DNA from: an uncultured Aquimarina sp.
GTDB lineage: Bacteria; Bacteroidota; Bacteroidia; Flavobacteriales; Flavobacteriaceae
Assembly: GCF_947500065.1 (NCBI RefSeq)
Contig: NZ_CANMQT010000004.1
Location: forward strand, 248,001 to 312,000
Direction of reading: 5' to 3'
DNA length: 64,000 nt
Below, piece by piece: positions 8,533 to 16,772 of the stretch. The position numbers and the translations under genes were made by a program. Below the pieces are notes generated by a model. That model searched no databases. It was not told where the DNA came from and saw only the letters and a list, made by a program, of their open reading frames with translations. The number at the start of each line of letters is the position of its first letter. Position 1 is the first letter of the stretch.

Positions 8533-9285
8533 ATGAGAAATTCATTTAAAACAATAACAAGTGCATTTTTTAAATTATGCATTATATTATTAGTCACAAT
8601 ATCGGCAAGTTGTGAAAATGAAACATTTACTTCAATTGACCAATCAAATGAGATCAAAACAGGAGTAAATGTAAAAATGCTTACCGTATCAGCAGATGGA
8701 AATCCTTACACAACCAATTTAATGGCAGGTCAACATCACATTGCAGGAACAATTACTGTTACTTCTGATGGAGTTAATGCATATGTAACCTACAAAACTA
8801 ATTGCTCTAGCGATGAAGGAGAAGGAGATAGTAGTTCTTTTAAATCTACCAATACTAATGGTAGTTGGACTCTAAAAGCAACACATCTATATGTTGGTAC
8901 TTGTGAAGATATGCCAATGACTAAAAAAGGAAATCCCAAAATAGGTAAGTTTCCTTACAAAACTGAACATTTTGGTGGTGTAAACGAATATACCTATACA
9001 ATTCCATTATCTGATATCGGAGAATGCTTTTGTTTAGCTGCACACGCGGAGGTTGACTGTGGAGAATGTACTGAAGACAACAATGATGATGATACAGATA
9101 ATCCACCAACCGCAACGTTAAAATCAAATGACGATGGAAACAATTACTGCGGTGAAGAGACAGCTTGGGCTACAGGAGATGGGTTTCCTGGAAACAGTTG
9201 GGCAATGTATACCGAAATCTGCTTAGAAAATGATGATGATACTGATGATGACGGAGGTCTTGGAGATGATAATGGACCTAGTTAA
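8533..9285 (+). CDS. Secreted/lipoprotein partner downstream of the acidic lipoprotein
   Basis: A 250-residue protein starting at the ATG at 8533. The longer frame opening at 8443 overlaps the previous gene and lacks a signal. The chosen start gives a lipoprotein signal (TISASC, Cys near 27). Several Cys residues (TNCSSDEGEG, GTCEDMP, CFCLAAHAEVDCGEC, NYCGEE) suggest disulfides, and the C-terminus is Asp-rich (DDDTDDDGG). It begins 34 bp after the acidic lipoprotein gene, so the two are probably one transcript under the ECF promoter. I recognise no catalytic motif. It resembles secreted proteins found beside ECF/FecR loci in flavobacteria, of unknown role. Confidence 0.75.
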   Translation: MRNSFKTITSAFFKLCIILLVTISASCENETFTSIDQSNEIKTGVNVKMLTVSADGNPYTTNLMAGQHHIAGTITVTSDGVNAYVTYKTNCSSDEGEGDSSSFKSTNTNGSWTLKATHLYVGTCEDMPMTKKGNPKIGKFPYKTEHFGGVNEYTYTIPLSDIGECFCLAAHAEVDCGECTEDNNDDDTDNPPTATLKSNDDGNNYCGEETAWATGDGFPGNSWAMYTEICLENDDDTDDDGGLGDDNGPS

Positions 9286-9392
9286 TATTTGTATAATAAT
9301 AAGATGTATACTTACAATTCAATATTACCCCTAGTTATGAGTGACTAATTGAATATAAGAGGAATTTATTTAAACCTAACAATATAGTACCC

Positions 9393-9494
9393 ATGTCAAT
9401 ATTAAATTTAGTAGAAAAACATCAGATATTAATATATGGAGGTTTCATGATTGTTTATAGCTCCTTATTATTAGTAATATCTTTAAAAATATAA
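9393..9494 (+). CDS. Possible 33-residue membrane peptide
   Basis: A short frame coding for 33 residues with a hydrophilic start (MSILNLVEKHQ) followed by about 20 hydrophobic residues (ILIYGGFMIVYSSLLLVISL). It lies alone in a gap of nearly 600 bp between two gene groups. No strong promoter or ribosome site decides its start. It may be a small single-pass membrane peptide or a chance frame. Confidence 0.3.
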   Translation: MSILNLVEKHQILIYGGFMIVYSSLLLVISLKI

Positions 9495-9556
9495 AATAAA
9501 TCAACAAAACAATTAGGGAAAATTTAGTTGAATTAACGCAATATTATTCAACTTTA

Positions 9557-9621
9557 AAACCTCTGCTAATAGAGTTAATTTTTCATACGTAAGACCAATT
9601 TATCTATCCCAGCAGAGGTTT
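9557..9621. repeat. Eleven-bp inverted repeat with a 43-nt loop
   Basis: AAACCTCTGCT at 9557-9567 and its exact complement at 9611-9621 bracket 43 nt. They could form a long-loop RNA hairpin just before the terminator at 9643-9680. Together they suggest a structured non-coding transcript in this otherwise nearly empty gap (9286-9867). Confidence 0.5.
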
Positions 9622-9642
9622 GAATTATATCTTTATTTTGGT

Positions 9643-9680
9643 AAAAAAGGAGTTACTCGTAAGAGTTTCTCCTTTTTTTA
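9643..9680. terminator. Bidirectional-type terminator hairpin
   Basis: AAAAAAGGAG pairs with CTCCTTTTTT, and inside it ACTC pairs with GAGT around GTAA. The plus strand ends in a T run and the minus strand likewise. It separates the ECF lipoprotein pair from the metalloprotease gene. Confidence 0.75.
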
Positions 9681-9829
9681 TTAACTAAATTTTAATAGTA
9701 TAAATACTACTTTTAAAAATGAGTATAAAATGTTGATTTACAGTATTTTACATTAAAAAAACACAAGTTAACAATTACCAAATACACAAGTTTTTATGAA
9801 AATTGTTGTGTGTTTCATATTGTTTTAAT

Positions 9830-9837
9830 TACATTTG
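9830..9837 (+). promoter_or_regulatory. -7 box of the M43 protease gene
   Basis: TACATTTG matches TAnnTTTG, with a TTG at 9806-9808 (21-bp gap). Transcription would start near 9844. This rules out the longer reading frame whose TTG start (9835) lies inside the box, and supports the ATG at 9868. Confidence 0.55.
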
Positions 9838-9867
9838 GGCAAATCATTTAACTCAATTTACATTTTT

Positions 9868-10896
9868 ATGAAAAAAGTATTTTTGGGCTTTACAGCCCTT
9901 GCACTAATTGTAACAGCTTGTTCTAAAGATGAAATTTCCGAACAAAATCCAACTCAGCAGGAAATCGTCAAAGAAAACGGGGAAATTACAGGCAAATCCA
10001 GAGCATGCCATTCTGATTACAACTTAAAAAGACAGCTAAAAGAAAACCCAGAGTTTGCTAACAAATTGGCAGCTATCGAATCCAGAACCAAAAGCTTTAT
10101 CAAATCCAAAAGACCAGGAAATGGAAACGGCGGTGGAAATGGCGGCGGAGAAGAAGAAGAACCATCTGTTGACTTCCCTGTAGTTAACATCCCTGTATAC
10201 GTTCATATAATATACAGCAATAACCAGGAAAACATTAGTGACGCACAGATCAATTCTCAGATTGCCGTTCTAAATAAAGATTTTAGAATGAACAACTCTG
10301 ATGCCAACCAAATCCCTGCAGAGTTTACAGATAATGCAGCAGACACTCAGATCAACTTTACTCTTGCTGGAGTAACAAGAACTTCATCTTCTAGGACTTC
10401 ATGGGGAACCAGAGATGATATGAAAAAATCCAGTCAAGGCGGTGTCGACCCAATAGATCCAGCCAATTACCTAAATATGTGGGTTTGTAATATTGGTGGA
10501 GGAATCTTAGGTTACGCCCAATTTCCTGGAGGAAGTCCAGATACAGATGGAGTAGTAATAGCTCCTCAGTATTTTGGAAATCAAGGTTATGTAGCAGCTC
10601 CATTTGACGGCGGCAGAACAACTACACATGAAGTAGGTCACTACCTAAATCTAAGACACATCTGGGGTGATGGTCGTTGCAGACAAGATGATTTTGTAAT
10701 TGACACACCTTCATCAGACAGAGCTAACTACGGATGTCCAACATACCCAACAACTCATTGCAAGTCCACTGATATGACCATGAATTACATGGATTATGTA
10801 GATGATGCTTGCATGTACATGTTCTCTAATGGTCAAAAACTAAGAATGAGATCTGTATTAGAAGCTGATGGTGCCAGAGCATCTTTAACAAACTAG
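9868..10896 (+). CDS. M43-family (cytophagalysin-like) secreted zinc metalloprotease
   Basis: A 342-residue lipoprotein protease (signal ending VTACSK). A Gly-rich linker (about 90-105, GNGNGGGNGGGEEEE) precedes the catalytic domain. The zinc site is HEVGHYLNLRH (about 254-264), an HExxHxxxxxH metzincin motif, followed by IWGD as in M43 enzymes. The Met-turn lies in MNYMDYVDDACMYMF. Family members degrade extracellular proteins such as collagen or gelatin. The gene is followed by its own terminator and then by an M57-type protease, so two secreted zinc proteases sit in tandem. Confidence 0.88.
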   Translation: MKKVFLGFTALALIVTACSKDEISEQNPTQQEIVKENGEITGKSRACHSDYNLKRQLKENPEFANKLAAIESRTKSFIKSKRPGNGNGGGNGGGEEEEPSVDFPVVNIPVYVHIIYSNNQENISDAQINSQIAVLNKDFRMNNSDANQIPAEFTDNAADTQINFTLAGVTRTSSSRTSWGTRDDMKKSSQGGVDPIDPANYLNMWVCNIGGGILGYAQFPGGSPDTDGVVIAPQYFGNQGYVAAPFDGGRTTTHEVGHYLNLRHIWGDGRCRQDDFVIDTPSSDRANYGCPTYPTTHCKSTDMTMNYMDYVDDACMYMFSNGQKLRMRSVLEADGARASLTN

Positions 10897-10903
10897 AACA
10901 CCC

Positions 10904-10934
10904 AAAAAGTGTCCACTTACAATTGACACTTTTT
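10904..10934 (+). terminator. Terminator after the M43 protease
   Basis: AAAAAGTGTC pairs exactly with GACACTTTTT (10925-10934) across an 11-nt loop, eight bases after the stop codon, with a T-rich 3' side. Confidence 0.85.
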
Positions 10935-11039
10935 AATTTAAAACCTACCCCCAAACAAAATTATATTTTATTCAAACAAATATTTTAATTGTATTTGTTG
11001 TCAAACAATTTCATTTAACTCAAAACAAACACTCAACTT

Positions 11040-11870
11040 ATGAAAAAAAGTAGATTTTTACCATTGTTCGGAGCTGCACTACTAACAGCTTCTATGTTTA
11101 TTTCATGTGAATCTGATTCTACTAACCTAGAAACAATTGATCCACTAGTAAAAGCCAAACTCGAAACTTTAGGTTTTGACACGAAAACCGCTTTTGAAGA
11201 CACTTTTGACGGTAAACAAGGGATTTCTGTAGAAGACATTTTCCTAACAGAAAAACAAATTGAGCAGATGCTTCCAACAGTTGGTTTCGGAAACGAAAAC
11301 AACAAACACTACAGAACCACCAACGTAGTAAGCACCCCAAGAGTAGTTAATGTATACATGGATTCTAAATTTAATTCCACCATGCAAGCTGCTTTTGATG
11401 ATGCATTAAACCGCTACAACTCTCTAGGACTAGACATTTCTTTCCAAAGAGCTAACGGCGCTGGTGCTGATATTGATATTTTAGCACAGAAGCTAAAAAG
11501 AGTAAGAGGCGGAGGTGTTATCCTTGGTCGAAGCGCAGGTTTTCCGGATGCTAATGGAGACCCGGCGTCTCCTATTGTTCTAAATTCCGATATCTACAAC
11601 CCTCGTAGAGGTGGAATTCCTGCAGATGCAGCAACTGTTATTGCCCACGAAATCGGACATGCCATAGGATTTCGTCATACCGATTTTTCAGATCGCTCGT
11701 TTAGCTGTGGAGGATCCACAAGCGACGAAGGACAAGCAGGAGTAGGTGCTATCTATATTCCAGGTACACCATCAGGACCAGAAAATGGCTCTTGGATGTT
11801 AGCTTGCAGTAATGGATCAGATCGCCCTTTTACTTCTGGAGACAGAACAGCCTTACAAACAGTTTACTAA
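11040..11870 (+). CDS. M57-type (HEIGH) secreted zinc metalloprotease
   Basis: A 276-residue lipoprotein protease (lipobox MFISCES, Cys near 23). The catalytic motif HEIGHAIGFRH lies at about 203-213 and matches the dual-action HEIGH metallopeptidase family (M57). It is followed by a Cys-rich region (SFSCGGSTSDEG, MLACSNGSDRP). The N-terminal 90 residues are a helical region that may act as a propeptide. It has its own terminator, so it is probably transcribed alone and used to digest extracellular protein together with the M43 enzyme upstream. Confidence 0.85.
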   Translation: MKKSRFLPLFGAALLTASMFISCESDSTNLETIDPLVKAKLETLGFDTKTAFEDTFDGKQGISVEDIFLTEKQIEQMLPTVGFGNENNKHYRTTNVVSTPRVVNVYMDSKFNSTMQAAFDDALNRYNSLGLDISFQRANGAGADIDILAQKLKRVRGGGVILGRSAGFPDANGDPASPIVLNSDIYNPRRGGIPADAATVIAHEIGHAIGFRHTDFSDRSFSCGGSTSDEGQAGVGAIYIPGTPSGPENGSWMLACSNGSDRPFTSGDRTALQTVY

Positions 11871-11898
11871 GAATAACATCCGTATCGCTTAAAAATTT

Positions 11899-11921
11899 AA
11901 GGCTGCTAATTTAGCAGCCTT
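11899..11921 (+). terminator. Terminator after the M57 protease
   Basis: AAGGCTGCTAA pairs with TTAGCAGCCTT and is followed by a long T run. It lies between two convergent genes, and the minus-strand amidase ends just beyond it. Confidence 0.9.
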
Positions 11922-11933
11922 TTTTTTATGCAC

Positions 11934-13604
11934 TCAATCCATATATATCATTGGCGCTTTTCGCTCCTTAGATATCAATTCATACGCAATACCCAATTGC
12001 AGTAATTTTGCTTCAGAAAAAGGTTCTGCTATAAATGTTAGCCCTTTTGGCTCCCCTTTATCCGTATACCCCATTGGTACTGTTAGTGCCGGATATTTAG
12101 CAACTGCAGCATAACCTGCGTGATAATTATTTATTGATAATACAGCATCTAGATTATGTTTATCCATATGGATATCAAAATAATTCCGAGCAATGGTCTT
12201 AAGGTTTTTCTTTATTTTTTCTAAACCTTCGATTGTAGTACTATCCTGAATAATTCCCTCAAATACCCCTTGTCCATATGGGATTCTGATTAATGTATCT
12301 TGCAAATTAAAAGCAACTGCATCTTCAATAGTTTTCACAACTACATTCTTACTTGCATATGAATTGATATATTTAGGTAGATCGTTTTTCATATCAATAT
12401 TCAAAATACTCAGAAAACCTGGTAGCTGGGTCTGTTCAGGCTCTACCTCTATAATTATTCCTCCAGCAATTTCCACTTTTTCAATAGCAATGTTATATAT
12501 AGAATCTTTTAATAAATCTTTTATCACCCCAAAACGCTTTCCTTGTAACGTTGAATTATTGACAGAAGAAACAAAATCCTTTTCTGTTGATACAGAAGCC
12601 GAATCATTAGGATCTTTACCAATCATAGCATTCAATAAGATCGCATTATCAATAACAGTTTTAGTCATCGGTCCAGGAGTATCCAAAGTACTGGAAATTG
12701 GCACAATACCTGACCTACTCAATACACCGATAGTAGGTTTTAATCCTACAACAGAATTCTGACTAGATGGTGATAAAATAGATCCGCTAGTTTCTGTTCC
12801 AACAGCTGCTACGCAAAAATTAGCAGCTACCGTAGCACCGCTCCCAGAACTCGAACCCCCAGTTTCAAAAACCATTCTACCATAAGGATTCAAGGTTTGA
12901 CCTCCAATTGCACTATAACCAACTGGACAGCCAATACACAAAAAGTAAGCCCATTCACTAAGGTTGGCTTTCCCTAAAATTATTGCATTTTGATCTATTA
13001 ACCTTTTAGTAATAAAAGCATTGCTTGTTTTATTTTCTTGCAATGCGATGGCACCAGCTGTTGTTAGCATATCTTCAGTACCAATATTATCTTTAAGCAT
13101 GATTGGCATTCCAAAAACCGAATTTACATCAACAGTATTCTTATCCACCTTATCCAATGCTCTCGCTTGTTCCACAGCATTAGAGTTTAGCGATATTACA
13201 GAATTTAATGATAAAGAATTATCACTTTCATATTTACGGATTCTATAAACATAAAACTTTGTCAAATCCTCATAAGAAAGATCCCCATCTCTTATGTTTT
13301 GCTGAATAGAAGGTATATCTTTTTCAATTATAAATTGTTTTAATCTATTATAATCTTCTTCAGAAAAATAATCCAACTCTGATTCTAAAGATCTCCATAT
13401 ATCATTCTTATCTAGAACTTTAGAATTCACCAATTTAAGATGCATTCTATCTTGTTCTAATTTTTTAGTAGCCGTTAAATCTTCATTTTCATTATAAGAT
13501 TGCCAAACTACCTTCGGTTGTACTTCTTTTTCTAGTTTTTCTTTTTCCTTTTTACAGGAAACAAAAAAGAGAAGTGTTATAAAAACATATAGTAAGCTTT
13601 TCAT
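11934..13604 (-). CDS. Amidase-signature family lipoprotein
   Basis: A 556-residue protein starting at the ATG at 13604, which opens a clear lipoprotein signal (LLFFVSCKKE). A longer frame from 13676 adds 24 residues with no signal. The amidase-signature catalytic triad is visible: Lys in MLKDNIG, the cis-Ser in GGSSSGSGATVAANF and the nucleophile region in GTETSGSILSPSS. The family hydrolyses amide bonds of peptides, aryl amides or indole acetamide. Attachment to the cell envelope suggests a scavenging or peptide-processing role, which is inference. It stands alone, oriented against the proteases. Confidence 0.88.
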   Translation of the reverse strand: MKSLLYVFITLLFFVSCKKEKEKLEKEVQPKVVWQSYNENEDLTATKKLEQDRMHLKLVNSKVLDKNDIWRSLESELDYFSEEDYNRLKQFIIEKDIPSIQQNIRDGDLSYEDLTKFYVYRIRKYESDNSLSLNSVISLNSNAVEQARALDKVDKNTVDVNSVFGMPIMLKDNIGTEDMLTTAGAIALQENKTSNAFITKRLIDQNAIILGKANLSEWAYFLCIGCPVGYSAIGGQTLNPYGRMVFETGGSSSGSGATVAANFCVAAVGTETSGSILSPSSQNSVVGLKPTIGVLSRSGIVPISSTLDTPGPMTKTVIDNAILLNAMIGKDPNDSASVSTEKDFVSSVNNSTLQGKRFGVIKDLLKDSIYNIAIEKVEIAGGIIIEVEPEQTQLPGFLSILNIDMKNDLPKYINSYASKNVVVKTIEDAVAFNLQDTLIRIPYGQGVFEGIIQDSTTIEGLEKIKKNLKTIARNYFDIHMDKHNLDAVLSINNYHAGYAAVAKYPALTVPMGYTDKGEPKGLTFIAEPFSEAKLLQLGIAYELISKERKAPMIYMD

Positions 13605-13647
13605 AGAACAATAGTTATCAAAGTGTTTCGAACTTTGAAAGTATAAA

Positions 13648-13682
13648 AAAAAGGCGCCACCTATATAGCGTAACACCTTTTT
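13648..13682 (-). terminator. Possible terminator between the small membrane gene and the amidase
   Basis: On the minus strand AAAGG and CCTTT segments with inner CGC/GCG pairing form an imperfect hairpin ending in a T run. It lies just after the stop of the 105-residue membrane protein gene (13711) and before the amidase gene. Confidence 0.45.
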
Positions 13683-13710
13683 AACTATTTTGTAACAGCT
13701 TATATTTTAT

Positions 13711-14028
13711 CTACCAATGTAGTATCTTAAGAGCAATTAATGGATATATCCAAAAACTATATACTAATAAAGCCATCACTGAGATTATAAGTAACTTTAA
13801 ATTCTCCTTTTTTGAAACCATACATTTTAAGGTGAAAAATACTACTAAAACATATGGAAATACGAAAAGAAGACGTATGAAAATTTGATTCCTATATAAC
13901 TGATTTGGGATTAGCGGGTTTCTAGAAGAAAACAAAAAAACTATAGCTGAATATACATTTAACCCAACTACAATGACACAATATAAGAAGAGAATTTTAG
14001 TTAAAAGGTCTACCCAATATCTATTCAC
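13711..14028 (-). CDS. Small three-helix membrane protein of unknown function
   Basis: A 105-residue protein with three hydrophobic segments at about 10-32, 48-68 and 76-98 and little soluble sequence. I do not recognise a family. It lies 13 bp downstream of ftsY in the same direction, so it may be co-transcribed with ftsY, which could hint at a membrane-insertion context. No conserved motif supports a specific role. Confidence 0.55.
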   Translation of the reverse strand: MNRYWVDLLTKILFLYCVIVVGLNVYSAIVFLFSSRNPLIPNQLYRNQIFIRLLFVFPYVLVVFFTLKCMVSKKENLKLLIISVMALLVYSFWIYPLIALKILHW

Positions 14029-14041
14029 GTTGATTCTGAAT

Positions 14042-14995
14042 CTACTTAAAAAACGAATCTACAAATTCATATTTATTAAATACCTGAAGATCTTCGATCC
14101 CTTCTCCTACTCCAATATATTTTACAGGAATCTGGAATTGATCACTGATACCTATAACCACACCTCCTTTTGCCGTTCCATCAAGCTTAGTAACAGCTAA
14201 TGATGTCACCTCTGTAGCGGCTGTAAACTGTTTTGCTTGTTCGAATGCATTTTGACCTGTAGAACCATCCAAGACTAATAAAACATCATGTGGAGCATCT
14301 CCTACAACTTTCTGCATAACACGTTTTACCTTAGTCAATTCATTCATCAAATTAACTTTGTTATGCAATCTTCCTGCAGTATCAATTATAATAACATCTG
14401 CATCCTGATTTACTCCTGATTCCAAAGTATCAAAAGCTACAGACGCGGGATCACTACCCATATCTTGTTTTACGATAGGTACATCCACACGATCAGCCCA
14501 AACCTGTAACTGATCAATAGCCGCAGCTCTAAACGTATCCGCAGCTCCTAAAACCACTTTCAAACCTTTTTTATTGAATTGATATGCTAATTTACCTATT
14601 GTAGTCGTTTTCCCCACACCATTCACACCCACAACCATGATAACATATGGTTTTTTACCTACAGGAATTTCAAAATCCGTAGCTTCACCAGAATTGGTTT
14701 CAGAAAGTAAGCTTGCAATCTCTTCTCTCAGAATTTTATTTAATTCATCAGTTCCCAGATACTTATCTCTAGCAACTCGATCTTCAATTCTTTCTATAAC
14801 TTTAATGGTAGTTTTTACTCCAACATCACTAGTAACCAGAACCTCTTCGAGGTTATCCAGCACATCATCATCTACTTTAGATTTACCAGCAACGGCTTTA
14901 CTTAGTTTAGAAAAAAAACTAGTTTTAGACTTCTCTAGTCCTTTATCTAAGGTTTCTTTTTTCTCAGAAGAGAGTATTTTTTTAAATAAACTCAT
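14042..14995 (-). CDS. ftsY: Signal recognition particle receptor FtsY
   Basis: A 317-residue SRP GTPase that docks ribosome-SRP complexes at the membrane for co-translational insertion. The NG domain is complete: P-loop GVNGVGKTT (about 123-131), DTFRAAA, the G3 motif DTAGR, TKLDGTAKGG and the C-terminal closing helix. The acidic A domain is short, as in other Bacteroidota. It is the last gene of the rpmB-rpmG-DUF4295-ftsY block. A terminator-like hairpin at 15068-15094 separates it from the ribosomal genes. Confidence 0.96.
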   Translation of the reverse strand: MSLFKKILSSEKKETLDKGLEKSKTSFFSKLSKAVAGKSKVDDDVLDNLEEVLVTSDVGVKTTIKVIERIEDRVARDKYLGTDELNKILREEIASLLSETNSGEATDFEIPVGKKPYVIMVVGVNGVGKTTTIGKLAYQFNKKGLKVVLGAADTFRAAAIDQLQVWADRVDVPIVKQDMGSDPASVAFDTLESGVNQDADVIIIDTAGRLHNKVNLMNELTKVKRVMQKVVGDAPHDVLLVLDGSTGQNAFEQAKQFTAATEVTSLAVTKLDGTAKGGVVIGISDQFQIPVKYIGVGEGIEDLQVFNKYEFVDSFFK

Positions 14996-15067
14996 GTATT
15001 CTATTCAGTATGCTAATAAGTTAATATCTGTAAAAAACTTTAAAATCATATAAATATAAAAAGAAAG

Positions 15068-15094
15068 AGCCATTCCAATTGAATTGAAACGGCT
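15068..15094 (-). terminator. Terminator between DUF4295 and ftsY
   Basis: AGCC and GGCT ends with an inner CAATT/AATTG pairing form a stem with two mismatches, flanked by A and T runs. On the minus strand it follows the DUF4295 stop codon and would end or attenuate the ribosomal transcript before ftsY. Confidence 0.6.
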
Positions 15095-15119
15095 TCTTTT
15101 TAAAATATTTTCTTATGAA

Positions 15120-15272
15120 CTACTTTTTCTTTAAAAAGTCATTCACTGCTTCAGGTTGCATAATTGACTCTACAAAAGTATATGCTCCTGTTTTTGGAGA
15201 TTTAACCATTTTAATAGCTTTTGTCAACCTCTTTGATCCTGTCTGTAACGATGCTACTGATTTCTTTGCCAT
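15120..15272 (-). CDS. DUF4295 small basic protein
   Basis: A 50-residue Lys-rich protein (MAKKSVASLQTGSKRLTKAI ... ending DFLKKK). It matches DUF4295, a small family known in Bacteroidota next to ribosomal protein genes. It starts 3 bp after rpmG and shares its orientation, so it belongs to the rpmB-rpmG operon. A role on or near the ribosome is inferred from context only. Confidence 0.85.
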   Translation of the reverse strand: MAKKSVASLQTGSKRLTKAIKMVKSPKTGAYTFVESIMQPEAVNDFLKKK

Positions 15273-15275
15273 TTC

Positions 15276-15458
15276 TTATTTTATTTCTTTATGAACAGTC
15301 ATTTTCTTAAGAATAGGATTAAATTTCTTTATTTCCATTCTATCAGGAGAATTCTTCTTATTCTTAGTTGTAATATATCTAGATGTACCTGGTTTACCAG
15401 TAGCTTTATGCTCTGTACATTCTAAGATTACTTGTACTCTATTACCTTTCTTTGCCAT
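15276..15458 (-). CDS. rpmG: 50S ribosomal protein L33
   Basis: A 60-residue L33 with the usual layout: [18 protein letters not shown], the [21 protein letters not shown] core and the [10 protein letters not shown] end. Only one Cys is present, so it is the zinc-free type. It is co-transcribed with rpmB (24-bp gap) and DUF4295. Confidence 0.97.
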   Translation of the reverse strand: MAKKGNRVQVILECTEHKATGKPGTSRYITTKNKKNSPDRMEIKKFNPILKKMTVHKEIK

Positions 15459-15482
15459 TGTAGTATCTTTTTAAAAGCTAAT

Positions 15483-15722
15483 TTATTTTGTTAAGAATCC
15501 TTTAGCTCTTGCTTCTTTCAAAACAGCAGCAATACCGTTTTTATTTATATTTTTTAATGCTGAAGTAGACACTTTTAGTGTTACCCAACGATCCTCATCT
15601 GGAATATAAAAACGCTTTTTTATTAAATTCGCGTTGAATTTACGTTTTGTTTTATTCATCGCGTGAGAAACATTATTTCCCACCATCGCTTTTTTACCTG
15701 TTAGCTCGCAAACTCTTGACAT
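15483..15722 (-). CDS. rpmB: 50S ribosomal protein L28
   Basis: A 79-residue L28 with MSRVCELTGKKAMVGNNVSH, the RKFNANLIKKRF segment and the ALKNINKNGI region, normal in length and content. First gene of the L28-L33-DUF4295 cluster. The upstream region (15723-16064) has no gene. Confidence 0.97.
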   Translation of the reverse strand: MSRVCELTGKKAMVGNNVSHAMNKTKRKFNANLIKKRFYIPDEDRWVTLKVSTSALKNINKNGIAAVLKEARAKGFLTK

Positions 15723-15828
15723 CTCTTCTTAATTTTGGTATTATTTCAAAACAGGGTGCAAATTAACGAATTATTTATGGAACCACCAATAATAGTTTTG
15801 TAATTTTTTACTCTTTTTAAAAATTTTA

Positions 15829-16093
15829 TTTCAGGGCCTCATTAAAGCCTGAAAATACAAGATTTTCAACTACTATATACAATTATTGATTTATTCTACA
15901 TTCGAAACAAAGATAACACACTAACACCTAGTCAACTATAACATCTTTAATAAAAAACAGGTGTTTATACCTATATAGTACTTCACATATAGCTATTACT
16001 TTTACACCAGTTAGTTTTCATAACTGTAACTAACTACTTGATATGGGGTAATTGAGTAGTAAACAAGCGGATCTTAGGATCCGCTTTTTTTTT
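15829..16093 (+). terminator. Gene-free stretch 15723-16233 with a strong terminator at 16065-16093
   Basis: AAGCGGATC and GGATCCGCTT around TTA form a strong hairpin followed by nine T (16065-16093). No gene on the plus strand precedes it, since L28 reads away from it, so it may end a short plus-strand RNA within 15840-16060. An imperfect hairpin (TTTCAGG / CCTGAAA at 15829-15856) lies upstream. No tRNA shape was found. The remaining part up to 16233 holds only the leader of the first small paralogue. Confidence 0.55.
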
Positions 16094-16233
16094 ACGGATT
16101 ACTTTAACGAAATAATCGAAACATAAAATTCCTACAAAAACCATTTGTCCTACTAAAAAAAACTTAAAAATCTTTCGGCAAATGATTGATTTTTAAAGCA
16201 CTAAATTGTATCTTAGAAGCAAATACTATTGCT

Positions 16234-16635
16234 ATGCTCCAAAATAACACTAAAGACTTCATTAGGAAGCATGAACTTGATATAGGATCTTTCTACTTTT
16301 ACAAAAACTTTTTAGTTTCTGAAATGAATGAAGGAGCTTCTTTAAATTATGATAAAGCCACAAAATTATTTTTGTTAGCAAAAGAATATTACGGTAATAA
16401 CATTCCTTTTGTTTATATTTCTAACAGAAAAAATTCATACTCTTTTGAACCTACTACTCATTTTAAATCAGCAAAACTGTTTCCAAACCTAAAAGGCTAT
16501 GGAGTAGTTAGTTACAACTCCATAAACAATAAAATAGCCTCACTAGAACAATCTTTCCTTAATGTTCCGACTAAAATTTTTGATAATTTAGAAGAAGCTA
16601 AACTTTGGACAGAAGAACTTATTCTACATGACTAG
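16234..16635 (+). CDS. Tandem paralogue 1 of a small STAS/SEC14-like protein family
   Basis: A 133-residue soluble protein starting at the ATG at 16234; a 16-residue upstream extension has no support. It shares its whole length with three following genes: a GxFYFYxNFxVSEmxEG strand pair, a PFVYISNRKNSYSFEPT core and a GYGVVxYxxI segment. This layout resembles short flavobacterial proteins annotated as STAS/SEC14-like, although no catalytic residue is evident. No signal peptide or membrane segment. The four copies lie between rpmB and cinA, which are neighbours in many relatives, so they look like a local insertion followed by duplication. Confidence 0.75.
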   Translation: MLQNNTKDFIRKHELDIGSFYFYKNFLVSEMNEGASLNYDKATKLFLLAKEYYGNNIPFVYISNRKNSYSFEPTTHFKSAKLFPNLKGYGVVSYNSINNKIASLEQSFLNVPTKIFDNLEEAKLWTEELILHD

Positions 16636-16772
16636 CAAATAAAAAAGATTAAACATTTCCCAATAAATTAACTATAAAAATGAGTTTTATTAATAATTTT
16701 AATCTAAATATTGATAAATCCACACAAAAATAGTATCTTCCAGTTTGTAATTGGAAAACATCTCATTGAATA

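Noticed and set aside
9835..9867. Longer start for the M43 protease
   Set aside because: Its TTG start lies inside the -7 box and adds residues before the signal peptide.
13605..13676. Longer start for the amidase
   Set aside because: It adds 24 residues before a clear lipoprotein signal and crosses the upstream terminator-like sequence.
15723..16064. tRNA or ribosomal RNA in the gap before the small paralogues
   Set aside because: No cloverleaf or conserved rRNA sequence; only a terminator and imperfect hairpins.
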